Source of the DNA: UBA1568 sp964488025
Lineage (GTDB): Bacteria > Patescibacteriota > Minisyncoccia > Moranbacterales > UBA1568
Assembly: GCA_964488025.1 (NCBI GenBank)
Contig: CAZATJ010000006.1
Location: 1-49,760 of the forward strand
DNA: 49,760 nucleotides
Direction: 5' to 3'
The notes beneath the pieces were generated by a model. It saw only the letters and a list, made by a program, of their open reading frames with translations. It had not been told where the DNA came from and did not search any database. The translations under genes and the position numbers were made by a program. Below, piece by piece: positions 43,218 to 49,760 of the stretch (its first letter is position 1; each line of letters opens with the position of its first letter).

Positions 43218-43754
43218 ATGAACTTGTGGCATGAAGTTGGAGCGGGGGAGGATATCCCAAACGTGGTCAATATGATTGTGGAGATTCCGAACGGTTCGAA
43301 AAACAAATACGAGATCGACAAGGAAACCGGTCTTATCAAACTTGATCGGGCGATGAAAAGCGCTCAGGATTACCCATTTGACTACGGCTTTGTGCCGCAG
43401 ACACTCTGGGAAGACGGAGACGCGCTTGATGTTATTTTGCTTACTACCTACCCGCTGTATCCTGGGATATTGGTAGAAGCCAGGCCGGTCGCGGTACTGC
43501 GCATGATCGATGGCGGCGAAGGTGATGACAAAATTATTGCCGTCCCAAAAAATGATCCCCGTTGGGAAGAAGTACGGGATTTGGCCGATGTGAACAAGCA
43601 CACTATCAAAGAAATTCAGCATTTCCTTGAGACCTACAAGTCTATCGAGGGGAAAAGCGTAGTGATTTCTGGCGTCGAGGGACGTGAAGCGGCTCATGCC
43701 GCGGTGAAGAAGGGCTTGCAGATGTACGCGGACAAGTTTCCGAAAGGGGCGTAA
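43218..43754 (+). CDS. ppa: Inorganic pyrophosphatase (soluble family I)
   Basis: 178 residues, normal length. It hydrolyses pyrophosphate to drive biosynthesis. Landmarks: VEIPNGSKNKYEIDKETG with the Lys/Glu/Lys pattern, YPFDYGFVPQTLWEDGDALD with metal-binding Asp residues (the signature D-x-D-P-x-D appears as DGDALD, Ala in place of Pro), and KNDPRWEEV. It starts 24 bp after nusA. Confidence 0.95.
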   Translation: MNLWHEVGAGEDIPNVVNMIVEIPNGSKNKYEIDKETGLIKLDRAMKSAQDYPFDYGFVPQTLWEDGDALDVILLTTYPLYPGILVEARPVAVLRMIDGGEGDDKIIAVPKNDPRWEEVRDLADVNKHTIKEIQHFLETYKSIEGKSVVISGVEGREAAHAAVKKGLQMYADKFPKGA

Positions 43755-43775
43755 TTGGCGTGAAGTGAAATCTCT

Positions 43776-45065
43776 ATGAATGTAACCGTAAAAAAATTGC
43801 CAGAATCCAAAGTGGAGATGTCTATCTCCTTGCCTTGGGAAGAGTGGAAGGGAGAAATCGAGCACGCGGCGGAGAGCATGGCCAAAGAAGTCAAGGCGCC
43901 AGGGTTTCGTCCCGGAAAACTTCCGAAGAATATGATTGAACAGCGTTTCGGGAAGCAGGCTATCATGGCGGAAACGGCCGAACATGTCGTTTCTCATTCC
44001 TATATCAAGGCGTTGGAACACGAAAAGGTGGATGCTATCGGGCAGCCCGAAGTGACGTTGGGGAAAGTCGAGGAAGGAAAAGAGTTTACTTACAGTATCG
44101 TAACGTCGGTGATGCCGGAAGTGCAACTTTCTTCGTGGCGTGATGCCGTGAAGAAGGTGAATGCCGATTTTCTCAAGAAAGCGGTGACGGTTGATGAGGG
44201 TGATCTGACGGCCGAATTGGAACGCTTGGCCAATATGCGGGCCAAGCTGGTCACAGTCAACCGGGCGGCCCAGATGGGTGATAGTGTTCAGGTTGATTTT
44301 ACGGTCAAGCAGGATGGCGTCATCATCGAGGGCGGCAAAAGCGAAAAGCACCCGCTCGTTTTGGGTAAAGGAGTCTTTATCCCTGGATTTGAGGAACAGG
44401 TGGTGGGGATGAAAGAACATGATGAGAAATCTTTCGAATTGACATTTCCGGCCGAGTATCATGCCAAACACCTCGCCGGAAGAAAAGCGACCTTTGAGGT
44501 CAAGATGCGTTTGGTGCAGGAACGTGAAGTACCGGTTATCGACGACGCGTTTGCTCAGAGCTTGGGCAGCTTCGAATCTTTGGAGAAAGTGAAGGAGAAT
44601 CTGCGTGTCGGAATGCTCGATGAAAAGAAGGAACAAAGAAAGCAAGAACACCGGACAGAAATTCTCGATACCCTGGTAGGGAAGGCGACCATCGACTATC
44701 CGAAGATTCTTGTGGAGCAGGAGTTACGCAAGATGACGCATGATTTCGAGCAGCAGCTTCAGTCGATGGGGCTGACTTTTGATGCTTACCTCGAGCAGAT
44801 GAAGAAAACTAAGGAAGAGCTTGAGAAAGAATGGTTGCCACAGGCCAAGAAACGCTTGGCGGCCAATCTGGTGATTGAGGCTCTGGCCAAGGAAGAAGCC
44901 ATCTCAGCCGATAACGCGGAGGTGGAGGTGGAGATGAACAAGGCTCTCCAGTATTATAAAAACGTGAAAGATATCGAGAAGAACCTCGATATGGAACGTC
45001 TCTACACGGCGGTGGCCGGACAGCTGAAGAATGAGAAGGTGCTCGCCTGGTTGGAAAGTCTGTAA
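43776..45065 (+). CDS. tig: Trigger factor
   Basis: 429 residues. Order: ribosome-binding domain (~1-115) with the signature GFRPGKLPKNMIEQRFG; FKBP-like PPIase domain (~165-250: AQMGDSVQVDFTVKQDG, FIPGFEEQVVGMKEHDEKSF); helical chaperone domain (~255-429). Trigger factor sits at the ribosome exit tunnel and helps new proteins fold. It starts 21 bp after ppa and precedes clpP, the common tig-clpP arrangement. Confidence 0.95.
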   Translation: MNVTVKKLPESKVEMSISLPWEEWKGEIEHAAESMAKEVKAPGFRPGKLPKNMIEQRFGKQAIMAETAEHVVSHSYIKALEHEKVDAIGQPEVTLGKVEEGKEFTYSIVTSVMPEVQLSSWRDAVKKVNADFLKKAVTVDEGDLTAELERLANMRAKLVTVNRAAQMGDSVQVDFTVKQDGVIIEGGKSEKHPLVLGKGVFIPGFEEQVVGMKEHDEKSFELTFPAEYHAKHLAGRKATFEVKMRLVQEREVPVIDDAFAQSLGSFESLEKVKENLRVGMLDEKKEQRKQEHRTEILDTLVGKATIDYPKILVEQELRKMTHDFEQQLQSMGLTFDAYLEQMKKTKEELEKEWLPQAKKRLAANLVIEALAKEEAISADNAEVEVEMNKALQYYKNVKDIEKNLDMERLYTAVAGQLKNEKVLAWLESL

Positions 45066-45111
45066 TTTTTGCCTAAAAAGCTCGGAAGCTAATCAGCTAA
45101 GAAGCTTGTAT

Positions 45112-45708
45112 ATGAAGAACAATTATCTCATCCCCATGGTGGTGGAGAAGACGAGTTTTGGAGAGCGAGCCTATGATATCTACTCCCGGCTGCTCAAGGA
45201 TCGGATTATTTTTGTCGGCTCGCAGATTGATGATGACGTGGCCAATGCCATTATCGCCCAACTGCTCTTTCTGGAGTCAGCCAATCAGAAAGACGATATC
45301 AAGATGTATATCAATTCTCCCGGAGGGTCCGTGACGGCGGCACTCGCCATCTACGATACCATGCAGTATGTCCGTCCTGAGATTCAGACCATCTGTATCG
45401 GCATGGCGGCTTCGGCGGCAGCACTCCTCCTTTCGGCTGGCAAGAAGGGTAAACGCATGACGCTTCCCAATAGCGAAGTGATGATCCACCAGGTACTTGG
45501 CGGGGCGAGTGGTCAGGCTACGGATATCGATATTCATGCTCGCCATATTTTGAAAACCCGCGATCGTTTGAATAAGATTCTGGCTAAACATACGGGTCAG
45601 AAGCTAGCGAAGATCGAGCAGGACACCGAACGGGATTATTTCATGTCGGCCGAAGAGGCGGTGAAGTACGGCATTGTCGACAAGGTGCTGATATCGGGGA
45701 GTAAGTAA
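45112..45708 (+). CDS. clpP: ATP-dependent Clp protease proteolytic subunit
   Basis: 198 residues from the ATG at 45112, which gives the standard N-terminus (LIPMVVEKTSFGERAYDIYS). The catalytic triad is Ser101 (GMAASAAALLL), His126 (VMIHQ) and Asp175 (TERDYFMS). It works with a Clp ATPase (not in this window) to degrade proteins. The segment before the start contains repeated AAGCT/AGCTT words (45079-45106) but no clear terminator or ribosome-binding site, so it probably continues the tig transcript. Confidence 0.96.
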   Translation: MKNNYLIPMVVEKTSFGERAYDIYSRLLKDRIIFVGSQIDDDVANAIIAQLLFLESANQKDDIKMYINSPGGSVTAALAIYDTMQYVRPEIQTICIGMAASAAALLLSAGKKGKRMTLPNSEVMIHQVLGGASGQATDIDIHARHILKTRDRLNKILAKHTGQKLAKIEQDTERDYFMSAEEAVKYGIVDKVLISGSK

Positions 45709-45711
45709 CTG

Positions 45712-45739
45712 AAAAAAACAGGCGGAAGCCTGTTTTTTT
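45712..45739. terminator. Bidirectional terminator between clpP and gpmI
   Basis: AAAAAAACAGGC GGAA GCCTGTTTTTTT (45712-45739), a perfect 12-bp stem with A and T runs for both directions. Confidence 0.95.
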
Positions 45740-45756
45740 GATGACAGAATGTCTTT

Positions 45757-47322
45757 TTACTGGAGATTTTGGAGAAGACTGGCCCCATTCATCTCTACGG
45801 GCTTCTCGATTTCCATGAGATCAAGAACTGTCGGGGCGACATCTGAAAGAAGGCCATTCACTTCATTTTGTTCGCGCATCATCTCCTCGGCAGTTTTTTC
45901 TCGGTGATTGTCCGGAGTGATATACCACAGAGGGATGGGATTCGTGGAGTGTTCAGTATCGATTTCTCCAGTAGAGGGTTTCTTCAACTCCTCGACATTG
46001 CCGTGGTCGGCCGTAATGAGAGCCGCCCCTCCGGCCTTGAGGATGGCCGGAACAAGGATGGACAGACTCTTGTCCGTAGCCTCTACCGCCTTGATAGAAG
46101 CCTCTTCGTTGCCAGTGTGTCCTACCATATCGGCATTGGCGTAGTTTACCAGGATGAAGTCATATGTTCCGCTATTGATGTTTTCAATAAGCTTTTCCGT
46201 TATTTGAGGGGAACTCATCTCTGGGACTTCGTCGAAATGGGCGACTGTGGGGGAAGGAACGAGCAGGTGATCTTCATTGGGGAAGGCTTTTTCCTCGCCG
46301 CCATTGAAAAAATAGGTGACATGGGCGTATTTTTCTGTTTCCGCGATGCGGAGTTGTTTTTTTCCGTTGACGCTTAAGACTTCGCCGAGACTATTCTTGA
46401 TGTCTTCCGGAGGAAAGGCGATGTGAGCGGGGAGTCCGCGTTCATATTCGATAAGCGTGGTGAAATGGATATCAAGCTTTTCTCGCGTGAAGCCTTTGAA
46501 ATCGGGGAGAACGAAGGCTTGAGCAAGTTCCCTGGCTCGGTCTTCGCGAAAATTGAAAAATATGACTGAGTCGTTGTTTTTGATGAGCGCGATCGGTAAA
46601 CCCTTTTCCGTGATGTTGGTAGGTTCGATGTATTCGTCGGTGATATTTTTGAGATAGGACTGTTCCAGGGCGAGACTTGGATCCTCTGCTTTCTCTCCAA
46701 TACCTTCGGTCAGCATGCGATAGCTTTTTTCGATACGCTCCCAATTGTTATTGCGATCCATGGAAAAGTTACGGCCGGAAATACTGGCAATCTTGCCGAT
46801 GCCGACGAGGCGCATTTCTCGGATAAGCTTCCTGATCTGCTTGATGCCATCGGTTGGCACCGAATCACGACCATCGGTGAAAACATGGACGAATACTTCC
46901 GCGAGTCCTTCATTTTTGGCCAAGCGCAGGAGTGCGAGAAGGTGATCTCCGTGAGAGTGAACCGAACCCGAACTGACGAGACCCATCAGGTGCAGATGAC
47001 TCTTATGTTTTTTAGTGTTCCCGATACTTTCAAGAAGAGTCTCATTTTTGAAGAAACTCCCATCTTGGATGGAGAGGGAAATTCGGGGCATGTTCTGGTA
47101 GATGACACGTCCCGCCCCCATGGTCATATGGCCGACTTCGCTGTTACCGGCGGTGTTCCAGGGAAGACCAACTGAAATACCGGAGGCCTGCAGGGTTGTC
47201 ATCGGGTAGAAGCGGTTGAATTTTTCGAAAGTGGGAAGAGTCGCCTCACGAATCGGGTTTCCTTGGACGTTGTTGGAAAGTCCCCAGCCATCGAGAACAA
47301 TCAGGACTACTGGTTTATACAT
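45757..47322 (-). CDS. gpmI: 2,3-bisphosphoglycerate-independent phosphoglycerate mutase
   Basis: 521 residues, normal length. It interconverts 3- and 2-phosphoglycerate in glycolysis through a phosphoserine. Landmarks: VLIVLDGWGLS with metal Asp, TAGNSEVGHM with catalytic Ser61, SSGSVHSHGDH, FTDGRDSVP, SGRNFSMDR, NFREDRARELAQAF, NYANADMVGHTG and LITADHGNVE with the manganese ligands. It is single and convergent with clpP. No good leftward promoter was seen; the rightward promoter for rny lies in the same gap. Confidence 0.96.
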   Translation of the reverse strand: MYKPVVLIVLDGWGLSNNVQGNPIREATLPTFEKFNRFYPMTTLQASGISVGLPWNTAGNSEVGHMTMGAGRVIYQNMPRISLSIQDGSFFKNETLLESIGNTKKHKSHLHLMGLVSSGSVHSHGDHLLALLRLAKNEGLAEVFVHVFTDGRDSVPTDGIKQIRKLIREMRLVGIGKIASISGRNFSMDRNNNWERIEKSYRMLTEGIGEKAEDPSLALEQSYLKNITDEYIEPTNITEKGLPIALIKNNDSVIFFNFREDRARELAQAFVLPDFKGFTREKLDIHFTTLIEYERGLPAHIAFPPEDIKNSLGEVLSVNGKKQLRIAETEKYAHVTYFFNGGEEKAFPNEDHLLVPSPTVAHFDEVPEMSSPQITEKLIENINSGTYDFILVNYANADMVGHTGNEEASIKAVEATDKSLSILVPAILKAGGAALITADHGNVEELKKPSTGEIDTEHSTNPIPLWYITPDNHREKTAEEMMREQNEVNGLLSDVAPTVLDLMEIEKPVEMNGASLLQNLQ

Positions 47323-47386
47323 TTTTGTTTATTTTCGAATTTATGCTTTGTAAGGCCTTGTTTACCATGGTACCATTTTTTTCTCT

Positions 47387-47415
47387 TTGACAAAAGTGAA
47401 ACCGAAGACTATCAT
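47387..47415 (+). promoter_or_regulatory. Promoter upstream of rny
   Basis: TTGACA (47387-47392), 17 bp, TATCAT (47410-47415). The ~185-nt leader to 47607 has a possible short frame from 47480 that overlaps rny in another frame; it does not look like a real gene. Confidence 0.65.
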
Positions 47416-47606
47416 GAATATACAGTATTTAAACAGTGAATAGTGTCGAAGTTCGATAGTAGCTACAGAAAAGCAACCAATGTTTCCTCTGATGAAAGAA
47501 TTCGAAGGGCAGCACAAGGAATATATGAATACGGGCTTTGTTTTCGGGGTGGAAAAGAGCGGTTTTTTGGTAGCTTTGAAATATCGGATGGAGGTACTCT
47601 CTCTTT

Positions 47607-49127
47607 ATGGGATATATATTTTCGGGGTTGGCCGCACTGGTCATAGGAACGATTGCGGGATATTTTGTGCGTCAGAATCTTGCTAAGAGACAGCTTTCCA
47701 CTGCCGAAGGGCAGGCGGCAAAAATGTTGGCTGAAGCTGAGACTCAAGTGAAAGAAATCACCATCTCAGCCAAGAACCAGGCGGTTCAGATTTTGGAAGA
47801 AGCGAAAAAGAGCGAGCAGTCGCGGGAGGAGAAAATCCTCATTCAGGAGAAACGAATCGAGAAACGTGAAGAACAGGTGGAGAAACTTGCGGAAGAAGCC
47901 GAAGCTGAAAAGCGTCGGTTGCTTCAGAAGGCCGATGAAATTCGAGCTATTCGTGAGGAATCGGAAAAAGTGCGTGCCGAAGAGCTGGCTCGTCTGGAGT
48001 CGGTCGCGAAGCTTTCCCAAGAAGAGGCGGAGGGGAAACTGTTTCAGTTGGTTGAGGAAGAGAGTAAAGAAGCGTTGGTGAAGCGTATGTCCAAACTGGA
48101 GAACGAAGCGCATGATGAACTCGAGAAACGTTCGCTCAATATCATGGCGACCGTCATCCAGAAATATTCCCGTTCTCACGTTTCGGAATTCACCACCACG
48201 ACTGTTACTATCCCATCTGATGATATCAAGGGCAAGATTATCGGTAAGGAGGGGCGCAACATTCGAGCTCTGGAAAAAGAAACGGGTGTGGAGTTTATCG
48301 TAGATGATACTCCGGGATCGATCGTCATTTCTGGTTTTGATCCGGTGCGTCGGGAGATCGCCCGTATTGCTTTGGAAAAATTGGTGAGCGACGGACGGAT
48401 TCATCCGGCCCGCATTGAGGAAGCGGTGGAGGAAGGAAAAAAAGAAATCGACCAGAAAATCAAGGAGGCAGGCGAAGCCGCTGCCTATGACGCCGGCATT
48501 GCCGGACTCCATCCCAAGCTTCTCTATATCTTGGGACGCTTGCGTTATCGTTACAGCTACAAACAGAACGTCCTCCTTCATTCTTTGGAAGTATCGTATC
48601 TGGCCGGTGCCCTGGCGGCCGAATTGGGCGCTGATGTGGCTTGTGCCAAGAAAGCAGGGTTGCTTCATGATATCGGTAAGGCAGTAGACCACGAAATCGA
48701 GGGGACGCACGTGAAAATCGGTATGCGTATTTTGGAAAAATTCAGCATCGGGCAGAATGTTATTGATGCCATGAAGTGTCATCACGACGAGTATCCGCAC
48801 CAGACGATTGAATCTTTCATCGTGACGGCTGCCGATGCTCTATCGGCTGCCCGTCCGGGAGCGCGTAAGGAAACCGCTGAGAAATACATCAAGCGTTTGG
48901 AAGAACTCGAGGCGCTTATCAATTCTTTCCCTCAAGTGGAAAAATCCTACGCCATTCAGGCGGGGCGTGAGGTACGCATCTTTGTCAGTCCGGAAAAAGT
49001 TGATGATTTGGGAGCTATGCAGTTGGCTCGTGATATCGCGAAGCGTATCGAGGAGGAATTGAAGTATCCGGGAGAAATCAAGGTGAATGTCTTCCGAGAA
49101 ACTCGTGCAGTGGAGTATGCTCGATAA
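47607..49127 (+). CDS. rny: Ribonuclease Y
   Basis: 506 residues, typical length. An N-terminal membrane anchor (~3-20: YIFSGLAALVIGTIAGYFV) is followed by a long coiled coil (~30-190). The KH domain (~205-270) has IKGKIIGKEGRNIRALEKET. The HD domain (~320-415) has LLHDIGKAVDHE and MKCHHDEYPHQT with the metal-binding His/Asp residues. A C-terminal domain ends in AVEYAR. It is an endoribonuclease that starts mRNA decay at the membrane. Confidence 0.96.
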   Translation: MGYIFSGLAALVIGTIAGYFVRQNLAKRQLSTAEGQAAKMLAEAETQVKEITISAKNQAVQILEEAKKSEQSREEKILIQEKRIEKREEQVEKLAEEAEAEKRRLLQKADEIRAIREESEKVRAEELARLESVAKLSQEEAEGKLFQLVEEESKEALVKRMSKLENEAHDELEKRSLNIMATVIQKYSRSHVSEFTTTTVTIPSDDIKGKIIGKEGRNIRALEKETGVEFIVDDTPGSIVISGFDPVRREIARIALEKLVSDGRIHPARIEEAVEEGKKEIDQKIKEAGEAAAYDAGIAGLHPKLLYILGRLRYRYSYKQNVLLHSLEVSYLAGALAAELGADVACAKKAGLLHDIGKAVDHEIEGTHVKIGMRILEKFSIGQNVIDAMKCHHDEYPHQTIESFIVTAADALSAARPGARKETAEKYIKRLEELEALINSFPQVEKSYAIQAGREVRIFVSPEKVDDLGAMQLARDIAKRIEEELKYPGEIKVNVFRETRAVEYAR

Positions 49128-49169
49128 AATGGCTTTGTTCGGGCATATTTGTGAAAAATGGCTTACCTA

Positions 49170-49198
49170 TTGCGTAGTTTAGAAAAAAGGCTTAGTAT
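49170..49198 (+). promoter_or_regulatory. Possible promoter of the HU gene
   Basis: TTGCGT (49170-49175), 17 bp, TAGTAT (49193-49198). The boxes are imperfect. The leader to 49299 is about 95 nt and holds no recognised gene. Confidence 0.4.
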
Positions 49199-49298
49199 AG
49201 AGGAGAAGGTAACTAGTACTTTCACTTTTCTTCACTTTCCCTTTGTTGGAGAATGAGGAAGAGATGCAAAGGCTAAACTAGAAAGGCAGGTGAGATGT

Positions 49299-49580
49299 AT
49301 GAAAAACGTAAACAAAGACGCACTCGTTCACGCTGTTGTTGACAAGACTGAACTCACGAAGAAAGATGTTGAGGCAGTGCTTGAGACCATTATTGATGAG
49401 ATTACCCGTGAACTCTCCGCTGGCAACAAGGTGACTCTCACCGGCTTCGGAACCTTTAAGGTTTCTGACCGTGCTGCTCGCGAGGGTATCAATCCTCAGA
49501 CCAAAGCCAAAATCATGATTCCAGCCATGACCGTTCCGAAGTTCACTGCTGGGAAGACTTTGAAAGAAGCTGTAAAATAA
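49299..49580 (+). CDS. hup: HU-family DNA-binding protein
   Basis: 93 residues from the ATG at 49299, with AGGTGA just upstream; a GTG at 49290 is in frame but less likely. Standard HU layout: helical dimer part (VNKDALVHAVVDKTELTKKD), GNKVTLTGFGTFKV and the DNA-binding arm (REGINPQTKAKIMIPAMTVP, where the usual R-N-P-x-T appears as I-N-P-Q-T), then KFTAGKTLKEAV. It bends and compacts DNA. The arm lacks the usual Arg before Asn-Pro. Confidence 0.93.
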   Translation: MKNVNKDALVHAVVDKTELTKKDVEAVLETIIDEITRELSAGNKVTLTGFGTFKVSDRAAREGINPQTKAKIMIPAMTVPKFTAGKTLKEAVK

Positions 49581-49633
49581 GCGTTGTCTGACTCTCGCTC
49601 TTTTACGGATCGGGAACAGAAAAAGATAAGGCT

Positions 49634-49663
49634 GTAACCCGTACGTTTTTGCGTACGGGTTAT
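49634..49663 (+). terminator. Strong hairpin after the HU gene
   Basis: TAACCCGTACG with CGTACGGGTTA (49635-49645 with 49652-49662), a perfect 11-bp stem with a T-rich loop. No T run follows, so it may be a terminator or a processing signal. Confidence 0.65.
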
Positions 49664-49668
49664 CGCTT

Positions 49669-49760
49669 CGGGGCATAGTATAGTGGTAGTACGAGTGGAC
49701 TTGGGAAGCGACCATTTTGGTCCCAGTACGGATTCTCTTGTTAAGCGAAGTTTTCAATTC
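49669..49760 (+). tRNA. tRNA-Pro-like 5' half, cut by the window edge (doubtful)
   Basis: CGGGGCA (49669-49675) fits an acceptor strand. TA and a good D-arm follow (GTAT-AGTGGTA-GTAC, 49678-49692). CTTGGGA then matches a proline UGG anticodon loop. However, the two sides of the anticodon stem (GTGGA/AGCGA) do not pair, and no T-arm is visible before the window ends. It could be a tRNA interrupted by an intron, a decayed tRNA, or chance. Confidence 0.25.

Noticed and set aside
42561..44651. 696-codon open frame on the minus strand across nusA, ppa and tig
   Set aside because: The three plus-strand genes are unmistakable; the antisense frame has no family features and is a by-product of codon bias.
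47480..47686. Small plus-strand frame before and overlapping rny
   Set aside because: It runs into rny in another frame, has no good ribosome-binding site and no recognisable feature; treated as leader.

Overview
The window is 49.8 kb of a moderate-GC bacterial chromosome read with the standard code (TGA works as a stop at several gene ends). Gene content and style suggest a Candidate Phyla Radiation (Patescibacteria, Parcubacteria-like) genome: an exonuclease VII large subunit carrying an HRDC domain, a PaaX/Cas2-like regulator, very large sortase-linked surface proteins, multi-domain glycosyltransferase fusions, small membrane proteins and near-leaderless genes. This assignment is inference from gene families; there is no rRNA in the window to confirm it.

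Layout. 1-3.2 kb: the 3' end of a beta-helix surface protein, a dead IS30 transposase fragment and a CAP-domain membrane protein. 3.3-17.6 kb: a rightward cell-surface polysaccharide locus behind a clear TTGACA-N17-TACAAT promoter. It starts with a 1554-residue protein that joins two family-2 glycosyltransferases, a Wzx/MATE-like flippase and a family-4 glycosyltransferase in one chain. Three more family-2 transferases, a homoserine-dehydrogenase-like oxidoreductase, a polysaccharide deacetylase, two GT-C type membrane transferases and a membrane-anchored glycosidase-like protein follow. 17.8-27.0 kb: a secreted lectin-like protein, then a sortase locus with a giant 2235-residue surface protein, a sortase and a small membrane protein. 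27.1-31.7 kb: a divergent 55-residue membrane protein, a cyclophilin lipoprotein, a membrane-anchored trypsin-like protease and a P1B-type metal ATPase. 31.7-36.1 kb: a leftward MacB-like ABC exporter, and rightward a 34-residue membrane peptide coupled to an MsrQ-like haem membrane protein, then a DsbA-like thioredoxin. 36.5-39.0 kb: the PaaX/Cas2-like regulator between palindromes, xseA and xseB. 39.1-41.5 kb: a leftward pair of unrecognised membrane-associated proteins with a structured leader. 41.9-49.6 kb: housekeeping genes nusA, ppa, tig, clpP, gpmI (leftward), rny and an HU gene.

Most notable signals: (a) a three-copy family of hairpin elements whose stems differ in sequence but stay self-complementary; (b) the giant surface ORF, which contains a complete LPMTG sorting signal followed in frame by a ribosome-binding site, a start codon and a second signal peptide; (c) a 535-bp in-frame exact duplication inside that ORF; (d) a 20-bp element repeated in inverted orientation at the -35 regions of two divergent promoters in front of nusA; (e) several promoter-proximal hairpins or terminators that look like small RNAs or attenuators; (f) palindromes on both sides of the PaaX/Cas2-like gene. 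No CRISPR array and no rRNA were seen; a tRNA-like 5' half is cut off by the right edge.
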